Source: Desulfovibrio sp. (GTDB lineage: Bacteria; Desulfobacterota; Desulfovibrionia; Desulfovibrionales; Desulfovibrionaceae). Taken from it: a DNA stretch of 64,000 bases. Within the stretch, counting starts at the first letter, position 1. Every line of letters begins with the position of its first letter. The notes under the pieces were generated by a model. It saw nothing but the letters and a program-made list of their open reading frames with translations. It had not been told where the DNA came from and made no database searches. Positions 21,093-35,363 of this stretch are shown one piece after another. The DNA lies in the NCBI GenBank assembly GCA_028708865.1, contig JAQVYA010000001.1, forward strand, positions 18,793 through 82,792, read 5' to 3'. The translations under genes and the position numbers were made by a program.

Positions 21093-24000
21093 ATGACTTT
21101 GGACGACCTGTTCACCTTGCGTGGCACTCCCAGCGTCGGCGGCGCTGGTCGTGGATTGAAATCCATCCAGATTTCCATCGCTTCTCCGGAAAAGATCCGG
21201 GAATGGTCCTTTGGCGAGGTCAAGAAGCCGGAGACCATCAACTACCGTACCTTCAAGCCGGAACGGGACGGCCTGTTCTGCGCTAAGATTTTCGGCCCGG
21301 TCAAGGACTACGAGTGCAACTGCGGTAAGTATAAACGCATGAAGCACCGCGGCATCGTGTGCGAAAAGTGCGGTGTCGAGGTGATCGCCTCCAAGGTGCG
21401 GCGCGAGCGTATGGGCCACATTGAGTTGGCCGCGCCTGTGGCGCATATCTGGTTTTTGAAAACCCTGCCTTCCAAGATCGGCACCCTGCTGGACATTACC
21501 ATGGCCGATCTGGAGAAGGTGCTGTACTTCGATTCCTACATCGTGCTCGAACCCGGAGACACGCCGCTCAAAAAGCACCAGATCATCTCCGAGGATCAGT
21601 ACCTACAGGTCATCGACCATTTCGGCGAAGACGCCTGTGAAGTGGGTATGGGCGCGGAAACCGTGCGCAAGCTCCTGGAGGCGTTGAATCTGGATGAGCT
21701 GCGCGTGGCCTTGCGCGAGGAATCGCAGACCACCAAGTCCCAGACCCGCAAGAAAAAAATTACCAAACGGCTCAAGATCGTTGAGGCCTTCCTGGAGTCC
21801 GGCAACCGGCCCGAGTGGATGATCATGGAAGTGGTTCCCGTGATTCCGCCTGAGCTGCGGCCGCTGGTTCCCCTGGATGGCGGCCGGTTCGCCACCTCGG
21901 ACCTGAACGATCTGTATCGCCGCGTGATCAACCGGAATAACCGCCTCAAGCGGCTGTTGGAACTGGGGGCGCCGGACATCATCATCCGCAACGAAAAGCG
22001 GATGTTGCAGGAGTCCGTGGACGCATTGTTCGACAACGGACGCCGCGGTCGCGCCATCACCGGAACCAACGGGCGTCCACTCAAGTCCCTGTCCGACATG
22101 ATCAAGGGCAAGCAGGGCCGTTTCCGTCAGAACCTGCTTGGCAAGCGCGTGGACTATTCCGGGCGTTCGGTCATCGTGGTGGGCCCCAGCCTCAAGCTGC
22201 ATCAGTGCGGCCTGCCCAAGAAAATGGCGCTGGAGCTGTTTAAGCCATTTATCTATTCCGAGTTGGAGCGGCGCGAACTGGCCACCACCATCAAGAGCGC
22301 CAAGAAGATGGTGGAACGCGAGGACCTCGTGGTCTGGGACATCCTGGAAGACGTGGTGCGCGAGTATCCCATCATGCTCAACCGGGCCCCCACTCTGCAC
22401 CGTCTGGGCATTCAGGCCTTTGAACCCCTTCTGGTGGAAGGCAAGGCCATTCAGTTGCACCCGCTGGTTTGCGCCGCGTACAACGCGGACTTTGACGGCG
22501 ACCAGATGGCCGTGCACGTGCCCCTTTCCGTGGAGGCGCAGATCGAGGCCCGCGTACTGATGATGTCTTCCAACAACATCCTCAGCCCGTCCAACGGAAC
22601 GCCCATCATCAACCCTTCCCAGGACATCGTCCTTGGCCTGTACTATCTGACCACGCCCCGCAGCTTTGAGCTGGGCGAAGGCAAGGTCTTTGCCGGTCCT
22701 TGGGAAGTGATCGCGGCCCATGACGGCGGCGCGTTGAGCCTGCATGCCCGAATCAAGGTGCGCATTAACGGCGAAATGGTGGAGACCACCACGGGCCGCG
22801 TCCTGGTCAGCCAGTTGCTGCCTGAAGGCGTGGGCTTTGACGCCGTGAACCTCGTTCTGAACAAGAAGAATATTGCCCGGTTGGTGGCGCAGACCTACCG
22901 TGACGCCGGAACCAAGGCTACGGTCATTCTCTGTGACCGCATCAAGGGCCTGGGCTACGAATACGCCACCCGGGCTGGCGTGACCATCGGCGTGAAGGAC
23001 CTCAAGATTCCGGACCGCAAGGCGCATCTTATCGATTCCGCCTATAACGAGGTCTCGGAAATCGAGTCCCAATATCGCGACGGCATCATCACCCGCACCG
23101 AGAAGTACAACAAGGTGGTGGATGTCTGGACCAAGACCACCAACGATGTCTCCAATGAAATGATGAAGGAGATGTCCATTGATGAGGTCCAGGATCCTCT
23201 TACGGGCAAGGTGGAGCACAACTCCAGCTTTAACCCGATTTATATGATGGCCACCTCCGGTGCCCGAGGCAACCAGGACCAGATGCGCCAGTTGGCGGGT
23301 ATGCGAGGCCTGATGGCCAAGCCCTCCGGCGAGATCATCGAATCGCCCATTACCGCGAGTTTCCGCGAAGGGCTTTCGGTGTTGCAGTACTTCATCTCCA
23401 CGCACGGTGCCCGAAAAGGTCTTGCGGACACGGCGCTGAAGACCGCCAACTCCGGTTACCTGACACGGCGTCTTGTGGACGTGGTTCAGGATGTGACCGT
23501 CAATGAGCAGGATTGCGGCACTGTGGACGGCCTGGAACTCACCCACCTGATTAAGGGCGGTGAGGTCAAGGAACGCCTCTCCGAACGTGTGCTCGGCCGG
23601 ACCACCATGTTCGACGTCTTTGACGAGACCACCGGGGAGTTGATCATCCCGGGCGACACCCTCATTGATGAGGAGTACGCGGCCAAACTGGACCAGGCAG
23701 GCGTCAACAGCGTCATTATCCGCTCGGCCTTGACCTGCCGCTCCAAGCGGGGCGTTTGTGCCAAGTGCTACGGGCGCGACCTGGCCCGGGGCCATCTGGT
23801 CAACGTGGGTGAGACCGTGGGCATTATCGCGGCCCAGTCCATTGGTGAACCGGGCACCCAGCTGACCATGCGTACCTTCCACATCGGCGGTACCGCGTCC
23901 AAGGAGATCGAACAGTCGTCTATCGACTCGCAGCACTCCGGCAGCGTGACCTTCTACCGCATGCGCACTGTCAAGAACAGCGAAGGCCAGCACATGGTGT

Positions 24001-25244
24001 TGGGTAAGAGCTGCCAGGTGGGCGTGGTGGACGAGCAGGGCCGGGAGCGTGAAAAGTACGTTCTTCCCTCCGGAGCCAAACTGCTGGTGCAGGAAGGCCA
24101 GGAGATCAAGAAGGGCCAGACCCTGGCCGAGTGGGATCCGTTTAACGAGCCGTTCATCGCGGACGTGAGCGGGCGGATTGTGTTTACGGACATCATCGAG
24201 GGCAAGACCATCCAGGAACGGGTGGACGAAATGACCCAAAAGGCCACGTTCACCATCATGGAGTACCGGACCACCAACTTCCGGCCCGCCATCTCCATCG
24301 TGGATGAAAACGGCGAAGCGGTCATGCGTCCGGGCACATCCAGCCCGGCGGTGTTCCCCATGCCTGTGGGCGCCATTCTTATGGTCCGTGACGGCGAAAT
24401 GCTCCAGGCTGGTGATGTCATTGCCCGTAAGCCGCGCGAAACATCCAAGACCAAGGACATCGTCGGTGGTCTGCCGCGCGTTGCCGAGCTCTTCGAAGTG
24501 CGCAAGCCCAAAGACCAGGCCGTGGTTTCCGAAATCGACGGCGTGGTGTCCTATGGTCAGGAGACCAAGGGCAAGCGCAAGATCGTGGTCACTCCGGAGG
24601 TGGGCGATCCCAAGGAATATCTTATTCCCAAGGGCCGCCACATTACGGTTCAGGAGGCCGACTTCGTGGAAGCGGGCGACATGCTCACCGAGGGGCATCC
24701 CGAATTGCACGATATCCTGAAGATCAAGGGTGAAAAACACCTGGCCCGGTACCTCGTGGAGGAAATCCAGGACGTGTACCGCTTCCAAGGCGTTAATATC
24801 AACGATAAGCACATTGAGATCATTGTGCGCCAGATGCTCAAAAAGGTCAGCATCCTTGACCCGGGCGGAACCACCTTCCTCATTGGTGAGCAGGTGGACA
24901 AGACCCGGTTCATGGAAGAAAACCACAAGGCCATTGCCGAGGGCTTTGAACCGGCCACGGCCGAACCCCTTGTTTTGGGCATCACGCAGGCTTCTTTGTC
25001 CACCGACTCGTTCATCTCGGCGGCTTCCTTCCAGGAAACCACCAAGGTGCTCACCGAGGCTTCGCTCATGGGCAAGGAAGACAGCCTGCGCGGACTTAAG
25101 GAAAACGTCATTGTGGGCCGGCTCATTCCTGCGGGGACGGGCTTCCGCGAATATGCGGAAACCGGCATCGACGTTCCGGACCAGCCGGAGCGGGCCGATA
25201 AGTTCCTTGAGGACCTGGAAGAGAATCCGCTCCTGGTGGAGTAG
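21093..25244 (+). CDS. rpoC: RNA polymerase subunit beta'
   Basis: 1383 residues. The N-terminal zinc site is [20 protein letters not shown]. The catalytic [12 protein letters not shown] holds the Mg-binding Asp triad, and the second zinc site includes [11 protein letters not shown]. It runs straight into a strong terminator after the stop. Confidence 0.99.
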   Translation: MTLDDLFTLRGTPSVGGAGRGLKSIQISIASPEKIREWSFGEVKKPETINYRTFKPERDGLFCAKIFGPVKDYECNCGKYKRMKHRGIVCEKCGVEVIASKVRRERMGHIELAAPVAHIWFLKTLPSKIGTLLDITMADLEKVLYFDSYIVLEPGDTPLKKHQIISEDQYLQVIDHFGEDACEVGMGAETVRKLLEALNLDELRVALREESQTTKSQTRKKKITKRLKIVEAFLESGNRPEWMIMEVVPVIPPELRPLVPLDGGRFATSDLNDLYRRVINRNNRLKRLLELGAPDIIIRNEKRMLQESVDALFDNGRRGRAITGTNGRPLKSLSDMIKGKQGRFRQNLLGKRVDYSGRSVIVVGPSLKLHQCGLPKKMALELFKPFIYSELERRELATTIKSAKKMVEREDLVVWDILEDVVREYPIMLNRAPTLHRLGIQAFEPLLVEGKAIQLHPLVCAAYNADFDGDQMAVHVPLSVEAQIEARVLMMSSNNILSPSNGTPIINPSQDIVLGLYYLTTPRSFELGEGKVFAGPWEVIAAHDGGALSLHARIKVRINGEMVETTTGRVLVSQLLPEGVGFDAVNLVLNKKNIARLVAQTYRDAGTKATVILCDRIKGLGYEYATRAGVTIGVKDLKIPDRKAHLIDSAYNEVSEIESQYRDGIITRTEKYNKVVDVWTKTTNDVSNEMMKEMSIDEVQDPLTGKVEHNSSFNPIYMMATSGARGNQDQMRQLAGMRGLMAKPSGEIIESPITASFREGLSVLQYFISTHGARKGLADTALKTANSGYLTRRLVDVVQDVTVNEQDCGTVDGLELTHLIKGGEVKERLSERVLGRTTMFDVFDETTGELIIPGDTLIDEEYAAKLDQAGVNSVIIRSALTCRSKRGVCAKCYGRDLARGHLVNVGETVGIIAAQSIGEPGTQLTMRTFHIGGTASKEIEQSSIDSQHSGSVTFYRMRTVKNSEGQHMVLGKSCQVGVVDEQGREREKYVLPSGAKLLVQEGQEIKKGQTLAEWDPFNEPFIADVSGRIVFTDIIEGKTIQERVDEMTQKATFTIMEYRTTNFRPAISIVDENGEAVMRPGTSSPAVFPMPVGAILMVRDGEMLQAGDVIARKPRETSKTKDIVGGLPRVAELFEVRKPKDQAVVSEIDGVVSYGQETKGKRKIVVTPEVGDPKEYLIPKGRHITVQEADFVEAGDMLTEGHPELHDILKIKGEKHLARYLVEEIQDVYRFQGVNINDKHIEIIVRQMLKKVSILDPGGTTFLIGEQVDKTRFMEENHKAIAEGFEPATAEPLVLGITQASLSTDSFISAASFQETTKVLTEASLMGKEDSLRGLKENVIVGRLIPAGTGFREYAETGIDVPDQPERADKFLEDLEENPLLVE

Positions 25245-25266
25245 GAAAGCCGAACGATATCGATCT

Positions 25267-25297
25267 AATGGAGAGGCTTCGGCCTCTCCATTTTTTT
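25267..25297 (+). terminator. Intrinsic terminator of the rplKAJL-rpoBC region
   Basis: AATGGAGAGGC, TTCG loop, GCCTCTCCATT, then a run of T, 22 bases after the rpoC stop. A UUCG-capped stem with U-tract is a strong terminator. Confidence 0.93.
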
Positions 25298-25348
25298 GGC
25301 CGGGGCCGTGCAAAGTGCGGGCATGCGGTATAAAGTGCGAAGCGAACC

Positions 25349-25378
25349 TTGACAAGTGCAGGGTTCTTGACGTACATC
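25349..25378 (+). promoter_or_regulatory. Candidate promoter of the str operon
   Basis: TTGACA (25349-25354) with TACATC 18 bases downstream (25373-25378), about 45 bases before rpsL and after the rpoC terminator. The -10 is weak. Confidence 0.4.
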
Positions 25379-25424
25379 CCCGTCTCTTTGCCTTGTTTTA
25401 CGAAACATTCGTTTTGGAGGAGAT

Positions 25425-25796
25425 ATGCCGACTATTAACCAGATGATCCGTAAGCGCCGCGCTGTTGTGGGCAAACGGAAAAAGACTCCGGCTCTCCAGG
25501 AATGCCCGCAGCGGCGCGGTGTGTGCACCCGTGTGTATACCACCACGCCCAAGAAGCCGAACTCTGCGTTGCGTAAGGTCGCCCGTGTGCGCCTGACCAA
25601 CGGCATTGAAGTGACGGCCTACATTCCCGGTGAGGGCCACAACCTGCAGGAACACTCCGTGGTGCTGATCCGCGGCGGCCGTGTCAAGGACCTTCCTGGT
25701 GTGCGTTACCACATCGTTCGTGGGAGCCTGGATACCGCCGGCGTTTCTGATCGTCGTCAGGGTCGTTCCAAGTACGGCGCCAAGCGTCCTAAATAG
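25425..25796 (+). CDS. rpsL: 30S ribosomal protein S12 (uS12)
   Basis: 123 residues. The decoding-centre loops [15 protein letters not shown] and [13 protein letters not shown] keep the lysines (near 43-44 and 88) whose change gives streptomycin resistance elsewhere, so the wild-type form is present. GGAGG before the ATG. First gene of the str operon. Confidence 0.98.
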   Translation: MPTINQMIRKRRAVVGKRKKTPALQECPQRRGVCTRVYTTTPKKPNSALRKVARVRLTNGIEVTAYIPGEGHNLQEHSVVLIRGGRVKDLPGVRYHIVRGSLDTAGVSDRRQGRSKYGAKRPK

Positions 25797-25912
25797 GACC
25801 ACGCCGTCGTTATCGGTCTGAGTGATGTAATGCCCGGGGAGCGATGCCCGAAGTAGGGTTTTTCCGGCGTTCCTGAAATAACGTCCCCCCGGCCAGAACC
25901 AAGGAGAAAAAA

Positions 25913-26383
25913 ATGCCGCGCAAAGGACCCGCGCCGAAGAGGCAGGTCAATCCCGATCCGATTTACGGGAGCCGCTTGGCGTCCCGCTTTATCAACCGCT
26001 TGATGTTCAACGGAAAGAAGAACACTGCGGAACGAATTTTTTACCAATCCCTGGAAAACCTCGGCAGCACCACTTCTGAGGATCCGCTGAAGGCTTTTGA
26101 AAAGGCCTTGGAAAACGTCAAGCCCCACGTGGAGGTCAAGTCCCGCCGCGTTGGTGGTGCGACCTACCAGGTGCCTATGGAAGTGCGGCCCGAGCGCCAG
26201 TCCGCTTTGGCCATCCGCTGGCTCATCACCTACGCCCGCAATCGGGGCGAAAAAGGCATGGTTGCCCGCCTTTCCGGCGAGCTTCTGGACGCCTACAACA
26301 ACCGTGGTGGTGCCGTGAAAAAGCGCGAAGACGTGCACAAAATGGCCGAAGCCAACAAGGCCTTCGCCCATTACCGCTGGTAG
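25913..26383 (+). CDS. rpsG: 30S ribosomal protein S7 (uS7)
   Basis: 156 residues starting [20 protein letters not shown]. Binds the 16S head and, in known cases, represses the str operon. The 116-base gap from rpsL could hold that control site. Ends NKAFAHYRW; fusA follows after 15 bases. Confidence 0.98.
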   Translation: MPRKGPAPKRQVNPDPIYGSRLASRFINRLMFNGKKNTAERIFYQSLENLGSTTSEDPLKAFEKALENVKPHVEVKSRRVGGATYQVPMEVRPERQSALAIRWLITYARNRGEKGMVARLSGELLDAYNNRGGAVKKREDVHKMAEANKAFAHYRW

Positions 26384-26398
26384 CGGAGGAGAGACAGC

Positions 26399-28471
<2,073 letters not shown>

Positions 28472-28490
28472 GGCCTGCCCGGCTTTTAAC

Positions 28491-28600
28491 TTGACAGAAC
28501 TGTTATATAGAGAGTAAGCCTTCGAACCGTTTTTATCTATTCGAAGGATTCCGCGCCCGCTTCGAAACGGGCAGGCGCGTTACGACGAAACGTTTCAGGA
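28491..28600 (+). promoter_or_regulatory. Leader of the S10 operon with two hairpins
   Basis: A TTGACA hexamer at 28491 has no well-spaced -10 (TATATA comes only seven bases later). Then CCTTCGAA (28519-28526) pairs with TTCGAAGG (28540-28547), followed by a GC hairpin, GCCCG...CGGGC near 28554-28572, shortly before the rpsJ ribosome site. In other bacteria L4 regulates this leader; here that is only suggested by position. Confidence 0.4.
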
Positions 28601-28608
28601 GTACGCTT

Positions 28609-28926
28609 ATGGCGACCATGACCAGTGATCGGATCAGGATCAAACTGAAAGCATATGATTATCGTATCCTGGACAAGGCGGTCACCGAGATCGTAGACAC
28701 CGCCCGGAATACCGGTGCGGCCATCGCCGGGCCCGTTCCTTTGCCCACTGATATTCACCGGACCACGGTCCAGAAGTCCGTGCACGTGGACAAGAAGTCC
28801 CGCGAGCAGTTTGAGCAGCGCGTACACAAGCGCCTCTTGGATATTCTGGAGCCCACTCAGCAGACTGTGGACTCGCTTGGTAAGCTGTCCCTGCCCGCTG
28901 GTGTTGACGTGGAAATTAAGCTTTAA
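28609..28926 (+). CDS. rpsJ: 30S ribosomal protein S10 (uS10)
   Basis: 105 residues. [20 protein letters not shown] at the start (a second ATG at codon 4 is possible) and [20 protein letters not shown] in the middle. Also the NusG/NusB partner in antitermination. First gene of the S10 operon, 13 bases before rplC. Confidence 0.98.
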   Translation: MATMTSDRIRIKLKAYDYRILDKAVTEIVDTARNTGAAIAGPVPLPTDIHRTTVQKSVHVDKKSREQFEQRVHKRLLDILEPTQQTVDSLGKLSLPAGVDVEIKL

Positions 28927-28939
28927 TTGAGAGGATACC

Positions 28940-29572
28940 ATGCCCAAAACGCTTGGATTGCTCGGAAAGAAGGTCGGGATGACCCGAATCTTCAGCGACG
29001 ACGGCAGCGTGTGCCCTGTGACCGTGATTGCCGCCGGGCCGTGTCCGATCATGCAGATCAAATCCGTTGATAAGGAAGGATACAGCGCCTTGCAGGTGGC
29101 CTTCGAGGAAGTGCCGGAACGCAAAGTCAACCGCCCGGAGCGCGGCCATCAGGCCAAGGCCGGGAAGGGCTTTTTCCGCCACACCGTGGAGTGCCGCATC
29201 GACAACGCTGGGGAATATGAAGTGGGTCAGGAACTGACCGTGGACATGTTCAAGATCGGTGACACCGTCAAGGTGTCCGGCACCAGCAAGGGAAAAGGTT
29301 TCCAGGGCGTTATGAAGCGCTGGAACTTCGGTGGTCAACGGGCTTCCCACGGCGCGGAAAAAGTGCACCGCTCCCCGGGCTCTGTTGGTAATGCCACGTT
29401 CCCGGGACGCATCTGGAAGAATAAAAAGATGCCCGGCCACATGGGCGCTCGGAACGTCACTCTTCCCAGCGTGGAAGTGATCGATGTCCGCCCCGAAGAA
29501 AACATCATCGTGGTCAAGGGTCAGATTCCGGGCCCCAATAATGGCTTGGTGATGATCCGCAAGAAGAATTAG
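28940..29572 (+). CDS. rplC: 50S ribosomal protein L3 (uL3)
   Basis: 210 residues. [17 protein letters not shown] at the start, and the central extension reaching the peptidyl-transferase centre with [19 protein letters not shown] and HRSPGSVGN. Gln in the FGGQ-type loop is the site methylated by PrmB in some bacteria. Confidence 0.98.
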   Translation: MPKTLGLLGKKVGMTRIFSDDGSVCPVTVIAAGPCPIMQIKSVDKEGYSALQVAFEEVPERKVNRPERGHQAKAGKGFFRHTVECRIDNAGEYEVGQELTVDMFKIGDTVKVSGTSKGKGFQGVMKRWNFGGQRASHGAEKVHRSPGSVGNATFPGRIWKNKKMPGHMGARNVTLPSVEVIDVRPEENIIVVKGQIPGPNNGLVMIRKKN

Positions 29573-29583
29573 GGGAGTCCGAC

Positions 29584-30204
29584 ATGGCCAAAGTGAACGT
29601 GTTCGACCAGAATAATAAGGAAGTGGGCAGCATCGAGCTGGCCCCTGAGGTCTTTGAGGTGGAAGTCAAACCCGAGATCATGCATCTCGTGGTGCGCGCC
29701 TACCATGCCGCGGGGCGTGCCGGAACGCATGCCACCCGCAACCGCGCCATCAAGACCGGCGGCGGGCGTAAGCCTTGGCGTCAGAAGGGAACCGGCCGCG
29801 CCCGTGCGGGCAGCGTGCGGTCCCCCCTGTGGCGCGGCGGTGCGATTGTCTTCGGCCCACAGCCCCGTTCCTATGACTTCAAAGTCAATAAAAAGGTGCG
29901 GAGCCTGGCGCTGAAGATGGCTTTGTCTTCCAGGCTTTCCGAGGAAAGTCTCAAGGTTGTCAATGTGATTGACCTGCCTGAGATCAAAACCAAGAACTTC
30001 GTCCAGGTGACGAAGTCCCTGGGACTCGAAAAAGCCTTGATTGTTGCGAAGGATGCTGATACTAATCTCGTCCTTTCTGCCCGGAACTTGCCGGGAATTA
30101 AGGTGGTTGAGGCCGATAAGCTCAATGTCTATGATGTGCTTCGTTATCCTGCCCTTGTTTTGCTTGAGGGAGCGGCGGAGCGCGTCCAGGAAAGGCTGAA
30201 ATAA
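29584..30204 (+). CDS. rplD: 50S ribosomal protein L4 (uL4)
   Basis: 206 residues. The exit-tunnel loop GGGRKPWRQKGTGRARAGSV is intact, the site where macrolide-resistance changes occur elsewhere. In known systems it represses its own operon. Separated from rplW by one base. Confidence 0.98.
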   Translation: MAKVNVFDQNNKEVGSIELAPEVFEVEVKPEIMHLVVRAYHAAGRAGTHATRNRAIKTGGGRKPWRQKGTGRARAGSVRSPLWRGGAIVFGPQPRSYDFKVNKKVRSLALKMALSSRLSEESLKVVNVIDLPEIKTKNFVQVTKSLGLEKALIVAKDADTNLVLSARNLPGIKVVEADKLNVYDVLRYPALVLLEGAAERVQERLK

Positions 30205-30205
30205 C

Positions 30206-30496
30206 ATGGATTACACCCAGGTTTTGCTCAAGCCGCTGATCTCGGAAAAGGCCACTCTGGCCAAGGAAGAGTGCAATAGCGTAGCCTTCTACGTGCACCC
30301 CTCCGCCAATAAGATCGAGGTCAAAAATGCGGTCGAGAAGGCCTTCGACGTCACTGTCGAGGCCGTCAACATCGTCAACCGGAAGTCCCGGGACAGGAAG
30401 CGCTTCGGTCGTCTTGTTGGTCGTATCGCCGGCCACAAGAAGGCCTACGTGCGTTTGGCGCCCGGCAGTAAGATTGATCTGTTCGAAGGAGTGTAA
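30206..30496 (+). CDS. rplW: 50S ribosomal protein L23 (uL23)
   Basis: 96 residues starting [20 protein letters not shown]. It lies at the tunnel exit as the docking site for trigger factor and SRP. Ends two bases before the rplB start. Confidence 0.98.
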   Translation: MDYTQVLLKPLISEKATLAKEECNSVAFYVHPSANKIEVKNAVEKAFDVTVEAVNIVNRKSRDRKRFGRLVGRIAGHKKAYVRLAPGSKIDLFEGV

Positions 30497-30498
30497 GA

Positions 30499-31329
<831 letters not shown>

Positions 31330-31338
31330 GAGACAGTC

Positions 31339-31614
31339 ATGCCCAGATCGCTGAAAAAAGGTCCGTTTGTAGACGGACACCTGCTCAGGAAAGTCGAGCG
31401 GGCCAATGAGAACCAGGACCGTCGGGTCATTCAGACCTGGTCCCGCCGTTCTACCATCATTCCCGAGATGGTGGGCCTGACCTTTGCCGTGCATAACGGT
31501 AAGAAGTTCATTCCGGTGTTCGTGACAGAGAACATGGTCGGACACAAGCTGGGCGAATTTTCGCCCACCCGTACCTTCTTTGGTCACGCCGCCGACAAGA
31601 AAGGCAAGAAGTAG
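31339..31614 (+). CDS. rpsS: 30S ribosomal protein S19 (uS19)
   Basis: 91 residues. [20 protein letters not shown] is the family start and [20 protein letters not shown] the family end. Binds the 16S head with S13. Confidence 0.98.
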   Translation: MPRSLKKGPFVDGHLLRKVERANENQDRRVIQTWSRRSTIIPEMVGLTFAVHNGKKFIPVFVTENMVGHKLGEFSPTRTFFGHAADKKGKK

Positions 31615-31627
31615 GGGGTAGAGAAAC

Positions 31628-31960
31628 ATGGAAGCTAAAGCTGTCAGTAAGTTTCTCCGGGTCTCCCCTCGCAAGGTTCGCCTTGTTGCCAAAAATATTA
31701 ACGGCAAGCCGGTCGAGGACGCGTTGAACCTGTTGCGGTTTACGCCGAACAAGTCCGCGGCCATTCTGAGGAAAGTGCTCTACTCCGCGGTCGCGAACGC
31801 GGAGCAGAAGCCCGGTGTGGATGTGGATTCGCTCAAGGTTCACCAGGTCATCGTCAACGAAGGCCCCACCTGGAAGCGCATTCAGCCGCGAGCCATGGGC
31901 CGCGCCTATCGCATCCGTAAGCGCACCAGCCACATCACCGTCGTCGTGAAGGAAATGTAA
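31628..31960 (+). CDS. rplV: 50S ribosomal protein L22 (uL22)
   Basis: 110 residues. VRVSPRKVRLVA-type start (FLRVSPRKVRLVAKNINGKP) and the tunnel-lining loop QPRAMGRAYRIRKRTSHITV intact. Confidence 0.98.
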   Translation: MEAKAVSKFLRVSPRKVRLVAKNINGKPVEDALNLLRFTPNKSAAILRKVLYSAVANAEQKPGVDVDSLKVHQVIVNEGPTWKRIQPRAMGRAYRIRKRTSHITVVVKEM

Positions 31961-31969
31961 GGTACCGTC

Positions 31970-32611
31970 ATGGGTCAGAAAGTTCATCCGTACGGCTTCA
32001 GGCTGGGGTACAATAAGAACTGGCTTTCGCGCTGGTTCAGCAAGAAGGATTACCCCGCGTTCGTCTTTGAGGACGACCGCCTGCGCAAGTACGTCAAGAA
32101 AAAGCTGTACCAAGCCGGCATCTCCCGCATCGAGATTGAACGCGCCGGTGGTAAGGTTCGACTGATCATCCACACCGCACGTCCGGGCATCGTCATCGGA
32201 CGCAAGGGGTCGGAGATCGAAAAGTTGCGCGAAGATTTGAGGAAAAAGTTCCAGACCGAGTTCACCATTGAAGTGAACGAGATCCGTCGTCCTGAGACGG
32301 ATGCCCAGCTCGTGGCTGAGAACATCGCCCTCCAGCTGGAGCGCCGAGTGGCCTTCCGCCGCGCCATGAAGCGTACTGTGGGCCTTGCCCGCCGCTTTGG
32401 TGCTGAAGGCATCAAGGTCTTTTGTGCCGGTCGTCTGGCCGGTGCCGAGATCGCTCGCTCCGAATGGTATCGCGATGGTCGTGTGCCTCTGCACACCCTG
32501 CGTGCCGATATTGATTACGGCTATGCTGTGGCTCGCACCACCTACGGCGTCATCGGCGTGAAGGTCTGGATTTTCAAAGGTGAAATTCTCGACCACGAGG
32601 TGGAACAATAA
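31970..32611 (+). CDS. rpsC: 30S ribosomal protein S3 (uS3)
   Basis: 213 residues starting [22 protein letters not shown] domain with [16 protein letters not shown] and the C-terminal domain ending near IKVWIFKGE-type sequence. The stop shares one base with the rplP start. Confidence 0.98.
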   Translation: MGQKVHPYGFRLGYNKNWLSRWFSKKDYPAFVFEDDRLRKYVKKKLYQAGISRIEIERAGGKVRLIIHTARPGIVIGRKGSEIEKLREDLRKKFQTEFTIEVNEIRRPETDAQLVAENIALQLERRVAFRRAMKRTVGLARRFGAEGIKVFCAGRLAGAEIARSEWYRDGRVPLHTLRADIDYGYAVARTTYGVIGVKVWIFKGEILDHEVEQ

Positions 32612-33027
32612 TGCTTGCTCCTAGAAAAGTTAAATACCGCAAGCGGCAAAAGGGGCGCATCAAGGGCAAAGCCCAGCGCGGCAGCACGGTTTCCTTCGGC
32701 GATATTGCGCTGAAGACCCTGGACCACGGCAAGCTGACCAGTCAGCAGATCGAGTCCGCCCGTGTCGCCATCATGCGCCACATCAAGCGTGGCGGTCAGG
32801 TGTGGATTCGCGTCTTCCCCGACGTTCCCATCACAAAAAAGCCCGCTGAAGTCCGCATGGGTAAGGGTAAAGGCGCTCCCGAGGGCTGGTGCGCTCCGGT
32901 GAAACCCGGCCGCATCCTGTACGAAGTCAAGGGCGTCAGCCTAGAGCTGGCCAAGGAAGCTCTCAAGCGCGCTTCCTACAAGCTGCCCGTTCGCACCACC
33001 ATCGTGGTCAAAGAGGGGGTGGAATAA
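32611..33027 (+). CDS. rplP: 50S ribosomal protein L16 (uL16)
   Basis: 138 residues. [20 protein letters not shown] start and [20 protein letters not shown], which lies near the A-site tRNA. Overlaps rpsC and rpmC by one base each. Confidence 0.98.
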   Translation: MLAPRKVKYRKRQKGRIKGKAQRGSTVSFGDIALKTLDHGKLTSQQIESARVAIMRHIKRGGQVWIRVFPDVPITKKPAEVRMGKGKGAPEGWCAPVKPGRILYEVKGVSLELAKEALKRASYKLPVRTTIVVKEGVE

Positions 33028-33224
33028 TGCAAAGTGTCAAGGAACTTCGCGAGATGGACGACAAGAAGCTCGCTGAGACCCTGGCCGAATCGCGTCAGGA
33101 GCTGTTCTCCAAGCGTTTCCAGCATGCCACCGCGCAGCTGGAAAACACCCAGCAGCTTCCGGAACTGAAGAAAACCATCGCCCGCATTCTCACTATCCAG
33201 CGGGAACGCGCCGTGGGAGCGTAA
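33027..33224 (+). CDS. rpmC: 50S ribosomal protein L29 (uL29)
   Basis: 65 residues: [20 protein letters not shown], two helices, with the usual LFSKRFQHATAQLENT turn. The ATG shares its A with the rplP TAA. A longer in-frame extension upstream lies inside rplP and is not the gene. Confidence 0.96.
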   Translation: MQSVKELREMDDKKLAETLAESRQELFSKRFQHATAQLENTQQLPELKKTIARILTIQRERAVGA

Positions 33225-33227
33225 GAT

Positions 33228-33494
33228 ATGGCCGAGCTTAAGTTTAAAGGCAACCGGCGTATGCTGACCGGCCTGGTCATCAGCGACAAAGCCGACAAGA
33301 CCATTGTCGTGCGTGTCGAGACCTTGGTTAAGCACCCGTTGCTCAAGAAATATGTGCGTCGCCGCAATAAGTTCATGGCCCATGATCCGGCCAATGAGTG
33401 CAGTATCGGCGATAAGGTACAGATCGTGGAGTACCGCCCTCTCTCCAAGCAGAAGCGGTGGCATCTCGTCAAGATTCTTGAAAAGGCTGTGTAG
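33228..33494 (+). CDS. rpsQ: 30S ribosomal protein S17 (uS17)
   Basis: 88 residues. The OB-fold motif [21 protein letters not shown] and [19 protein letters not shown] at the end. Three bases after rpmC. Confidence 0.98.
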   Translation: MAELKFKGNRRMLTGLVISDKADKTIVVRVETLVKHPLLKKYVRRRNKFMAHDPANECSIGDKVQIVEYRPLSKQKRWHLVKILEKAV

Positions 33495-33502
33495 GTGTAG
33501 CC

Positions 33503-33871
33503 ATGATCCAGGTGGAATCCAATCTCGACGTGGCTGACAACTCCGGCGCCAAGCGACTGTCCTGCATCAAGGTGCTGGGCGGATCCCGCCGGCGGTATGC
33601 CACGGTCGGTGACATCATTAAGGTTTCGGTCAAAGAGGCCATGCCGCACTCCAAGGTGAAAAAGGGCGATGTCCTCAACGCCGTGATCGTGCGGACCAAG
33701 AAAGAGGTGGGCCGTCCGGACGGTTCCTACATAAAGTTTGACACCAACTCCGCCGTGCTGCTGAACAACTCCATGGAGCCCATCGGCACCCGTATCTTTG
33801 GTCCGGTGGCCCGTGAGTTGCGGCAGAGGAACTTTATGAAGATCGTCTCTCTTGCCCCCGAGGTCCTGTAA
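33503..33871 (+). CDS. rplN: 50S ribosomal protein L14 (uL14)
   Basis: 122 residues: [20 protein letters not shown] start, [13 protein letters not shown] end region. First gene of the spc group; contacts 16S rRNA at bridge B8. Confidence 0.98.
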   Translation: MIQVESNLDVADNSGAKRLSCIKVLGGSRRRYATVGDIIKVSVKEAMPHSKVKKGDVLNAVIVRTKKEVGRPDGSYIKFDTNSAVLLNNSMEPIGTRIFGPVARELRQRNFMKIVSLAPEVL

Positions 33872-33885
33872 GGAGGGCCTTAACT

Positions 33886-34206
33886 ATGAAGTGCAAGATC
33901 AAAAAAGACGACAAGGTGATGGTCATCGCCGGGAAGGACAAGGGCAAGATCGGAAAGGTCCTGCGCGTCCAGCGCAAAAAGGACACGATTTTGGTCGAAA
34001 AGGTGAACATGGTCCAGCGCCACACCAAGGCCAATCCGTACGCCAGTCAGCCCGGTGGGATCATCGAGAAAGAGGCCCCCATCCATGTCTCCAACGTGAT
34101 GGTCGTTTGCGACGCCTGCGCCAAGCCGGCCCGCATCGGCTACACCGAGACCAAGGACGGGAAAAAGGTCCGCTACTGCAAAAAATGCAACGAACAGTTT
34201 GATTAG
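33886..34206 (+). CDS. rplX: 50S ribosomal protein L24 (uL24) with zinc ribbon
   Basis: 106 residues. KOW motif [18 protein letters not shown] at the start and [16 protein letters not shown] in the middle. The C-terminus has a CxxC pair at 75/78 and another at 98/101, a zinc-ribbon form seen in many non-enteric bacteria. Confidence 0.97.
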   Translation: MKCKIKKDDKVMVIAGKDKGKIGKVLRVQRKKDTILVEKVNMVQRHTKANPYASQPGGIIEKEAPIHVSNVMVVCDACAKPARIGYTETKDGKKVRYCKKCNEQFD

Positions 34207-34216
34207 GGGCTGATAC

Positions 34217-34756
34217 ATGACTCGTCTTGAGAAAATCTATCGCGAGAAGGTGGTGCCCGCTCTGCAAAAAGAGTTCGGGTACAAAAGCCCCATGGAGCTG
34301 CCCCGTCTGGAAAAGGTGTCGTTGAACATCGGTCTTGGCGAAGCCAGCCAGAACAGCAAACTCATTGAGGACGCGACGGAAGAATTGACCCGCATCGCCG
34401 GCCAGCATGCCGTGATCACCCGGGCCAAGAAATCCATCGCGCAGTTCAAGCTCCGTGAGGGGATGCCCATCGGGTGCCGCGTCACGCTTCGTCATGATCG
34501 GATGTGGGACTTCTTTGATAAATTGGTGAGCTTTGCTCTGCCCCGTGTTCGCGACTTCCGGGGTGTCCCGGATCGCGGCTTTGACGGGCGCGGCAACTTC
34601 ACCATGGGCATCAAGGAACACACGATTTTTCCCGAGGTCGATATCGACCGCGTGGAACGGGTGAAGGGCATGAACATCACTGTCACCACGACTGCCAAGA
34701 CGGACAAGGAAGGCAAAATGCTTCTTGATCTGCTTGGTATGCCCTTCAAAAAGTAG
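34217..34756 (+). CDS. rplE: 50S ribosomal protein L5 (uL5)
   Basis: 179 residues. [20 protein letters not shown] is the family signature. Binds 5S rRNA in the central protuberance. Confidence 0.98.
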   Translation: MTRLEKIYREKVVPALQKEFGYKSPMELPRLEKVSLNIGLGEASQNSKLIEDATEELTRIAGQHAVITRAKKSIAQFKLREGMPIGCRVTLRHDRMWDFFDKLVSFALPRVRDFRGVPDRGFDGRGNFTMGIKEHTIFPEVDIDRVERVKGMNITVTTTAKTDKEGKMLLDLLGMPFKK

Positions 34757-34768
34757 GAGGATACCGGT

Positions 34769-34954
34769 TTGGCCAGGACATCTCTTCGGGTCAAGGCTCA
34801 ACGCAAGCCGAAGTTCAAGGTTCGCGCCTATAATCGCTGCCCCATCTGCGGGCGTTCGCGTGCGTTTCTGCGCCGGTACGGCATTTGCCGCATCTGTTTC
34901 CGCAACAAGGCGCTTGCCGGTGAACTTCCCGGCGTTCGCAAAGCGAGCTGGTAA
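34769..34954 (+). CDS. rpsN: 30S ribosomal protein S14, zinc type (uS14)
   Basis: 61-residue short form with four zinc cysteines (24, 27, 40, 43: CPIC and CRIC). Starts with TTG after AGGAGG. The zinc form is usual in Gram-positives and many Desulfobacterota; no zinc-free copy is seen here. Confidence 0.97.
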   Translation: MARTSLRVKAQRKPKFKVRAYNRCPICGRSRAFLRRYGICRICFRNKALAGELPGVRKASW

Positions 34955-34966
34955 GGAGATCACGCA

Positions 34967-35350
34967 ATGAGCGTTATTGATCCCATTTCCGATATGCTGA
35001 GCCGTGTCAGGAATGCCTACGGTGCGTACCACAAAAGTGTGGACATCCCCGCTTCCAAAATGAAGCAGGCCATCGCCGGCATCCTGAAGGATCAGGGATA
35101 CATCACCGACTATTCGGTTGAGGAACGGAACATCAACATCCAGTTGAAGTACTCTGACGGCAAGTCGCTCGTCACCGGACTGCGCAAGGTCAGCAAGCCT
35201 GGCCGCCGCGTTTACGTGGGGGCGGGCGAGATCCCCTCTGTGCAGAACGGTCTCGGCATCTGCATCCTTTCCACCTCTCGCGGGGTGATGGAAGGAGCGC
35301 AGGCCCGCGCCGAGAATGTGGGCGGCGAGCTGCTGTGCGAGATCTGGTAG
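34967..35350 (+). CDS. rpsH: 30S ribosomal protein S8 (uS8)
   Basis: 127 residues. IDPISDMLSRVRNAYGAYHK start and LGICILSTSRGVMEGAQARA end region. In known systems it represses the spc operon at the L5 leader. Confidence 0.98.
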   Translation: MSVIDPISDMLSRVRNAYGAYHKSVDIPASKMKQAIAGILKDQGYITDYSVEERNINIQLKYSDGKSLVTGLRKVSKPGRRVYVGAGEIPSVQNGLGICILSTSRGVMEGAQARAENVGGELLCEIW

Positions 35351-35363
35351 CGAGGATTGTGAT

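Noticed and set aside
21603-25355. Open frame of 1250 codons on the minus strand, opposite rpoC
   Set aside because: Same cause as the rpoB shadow; composition and lack of motifs argue against a gene.
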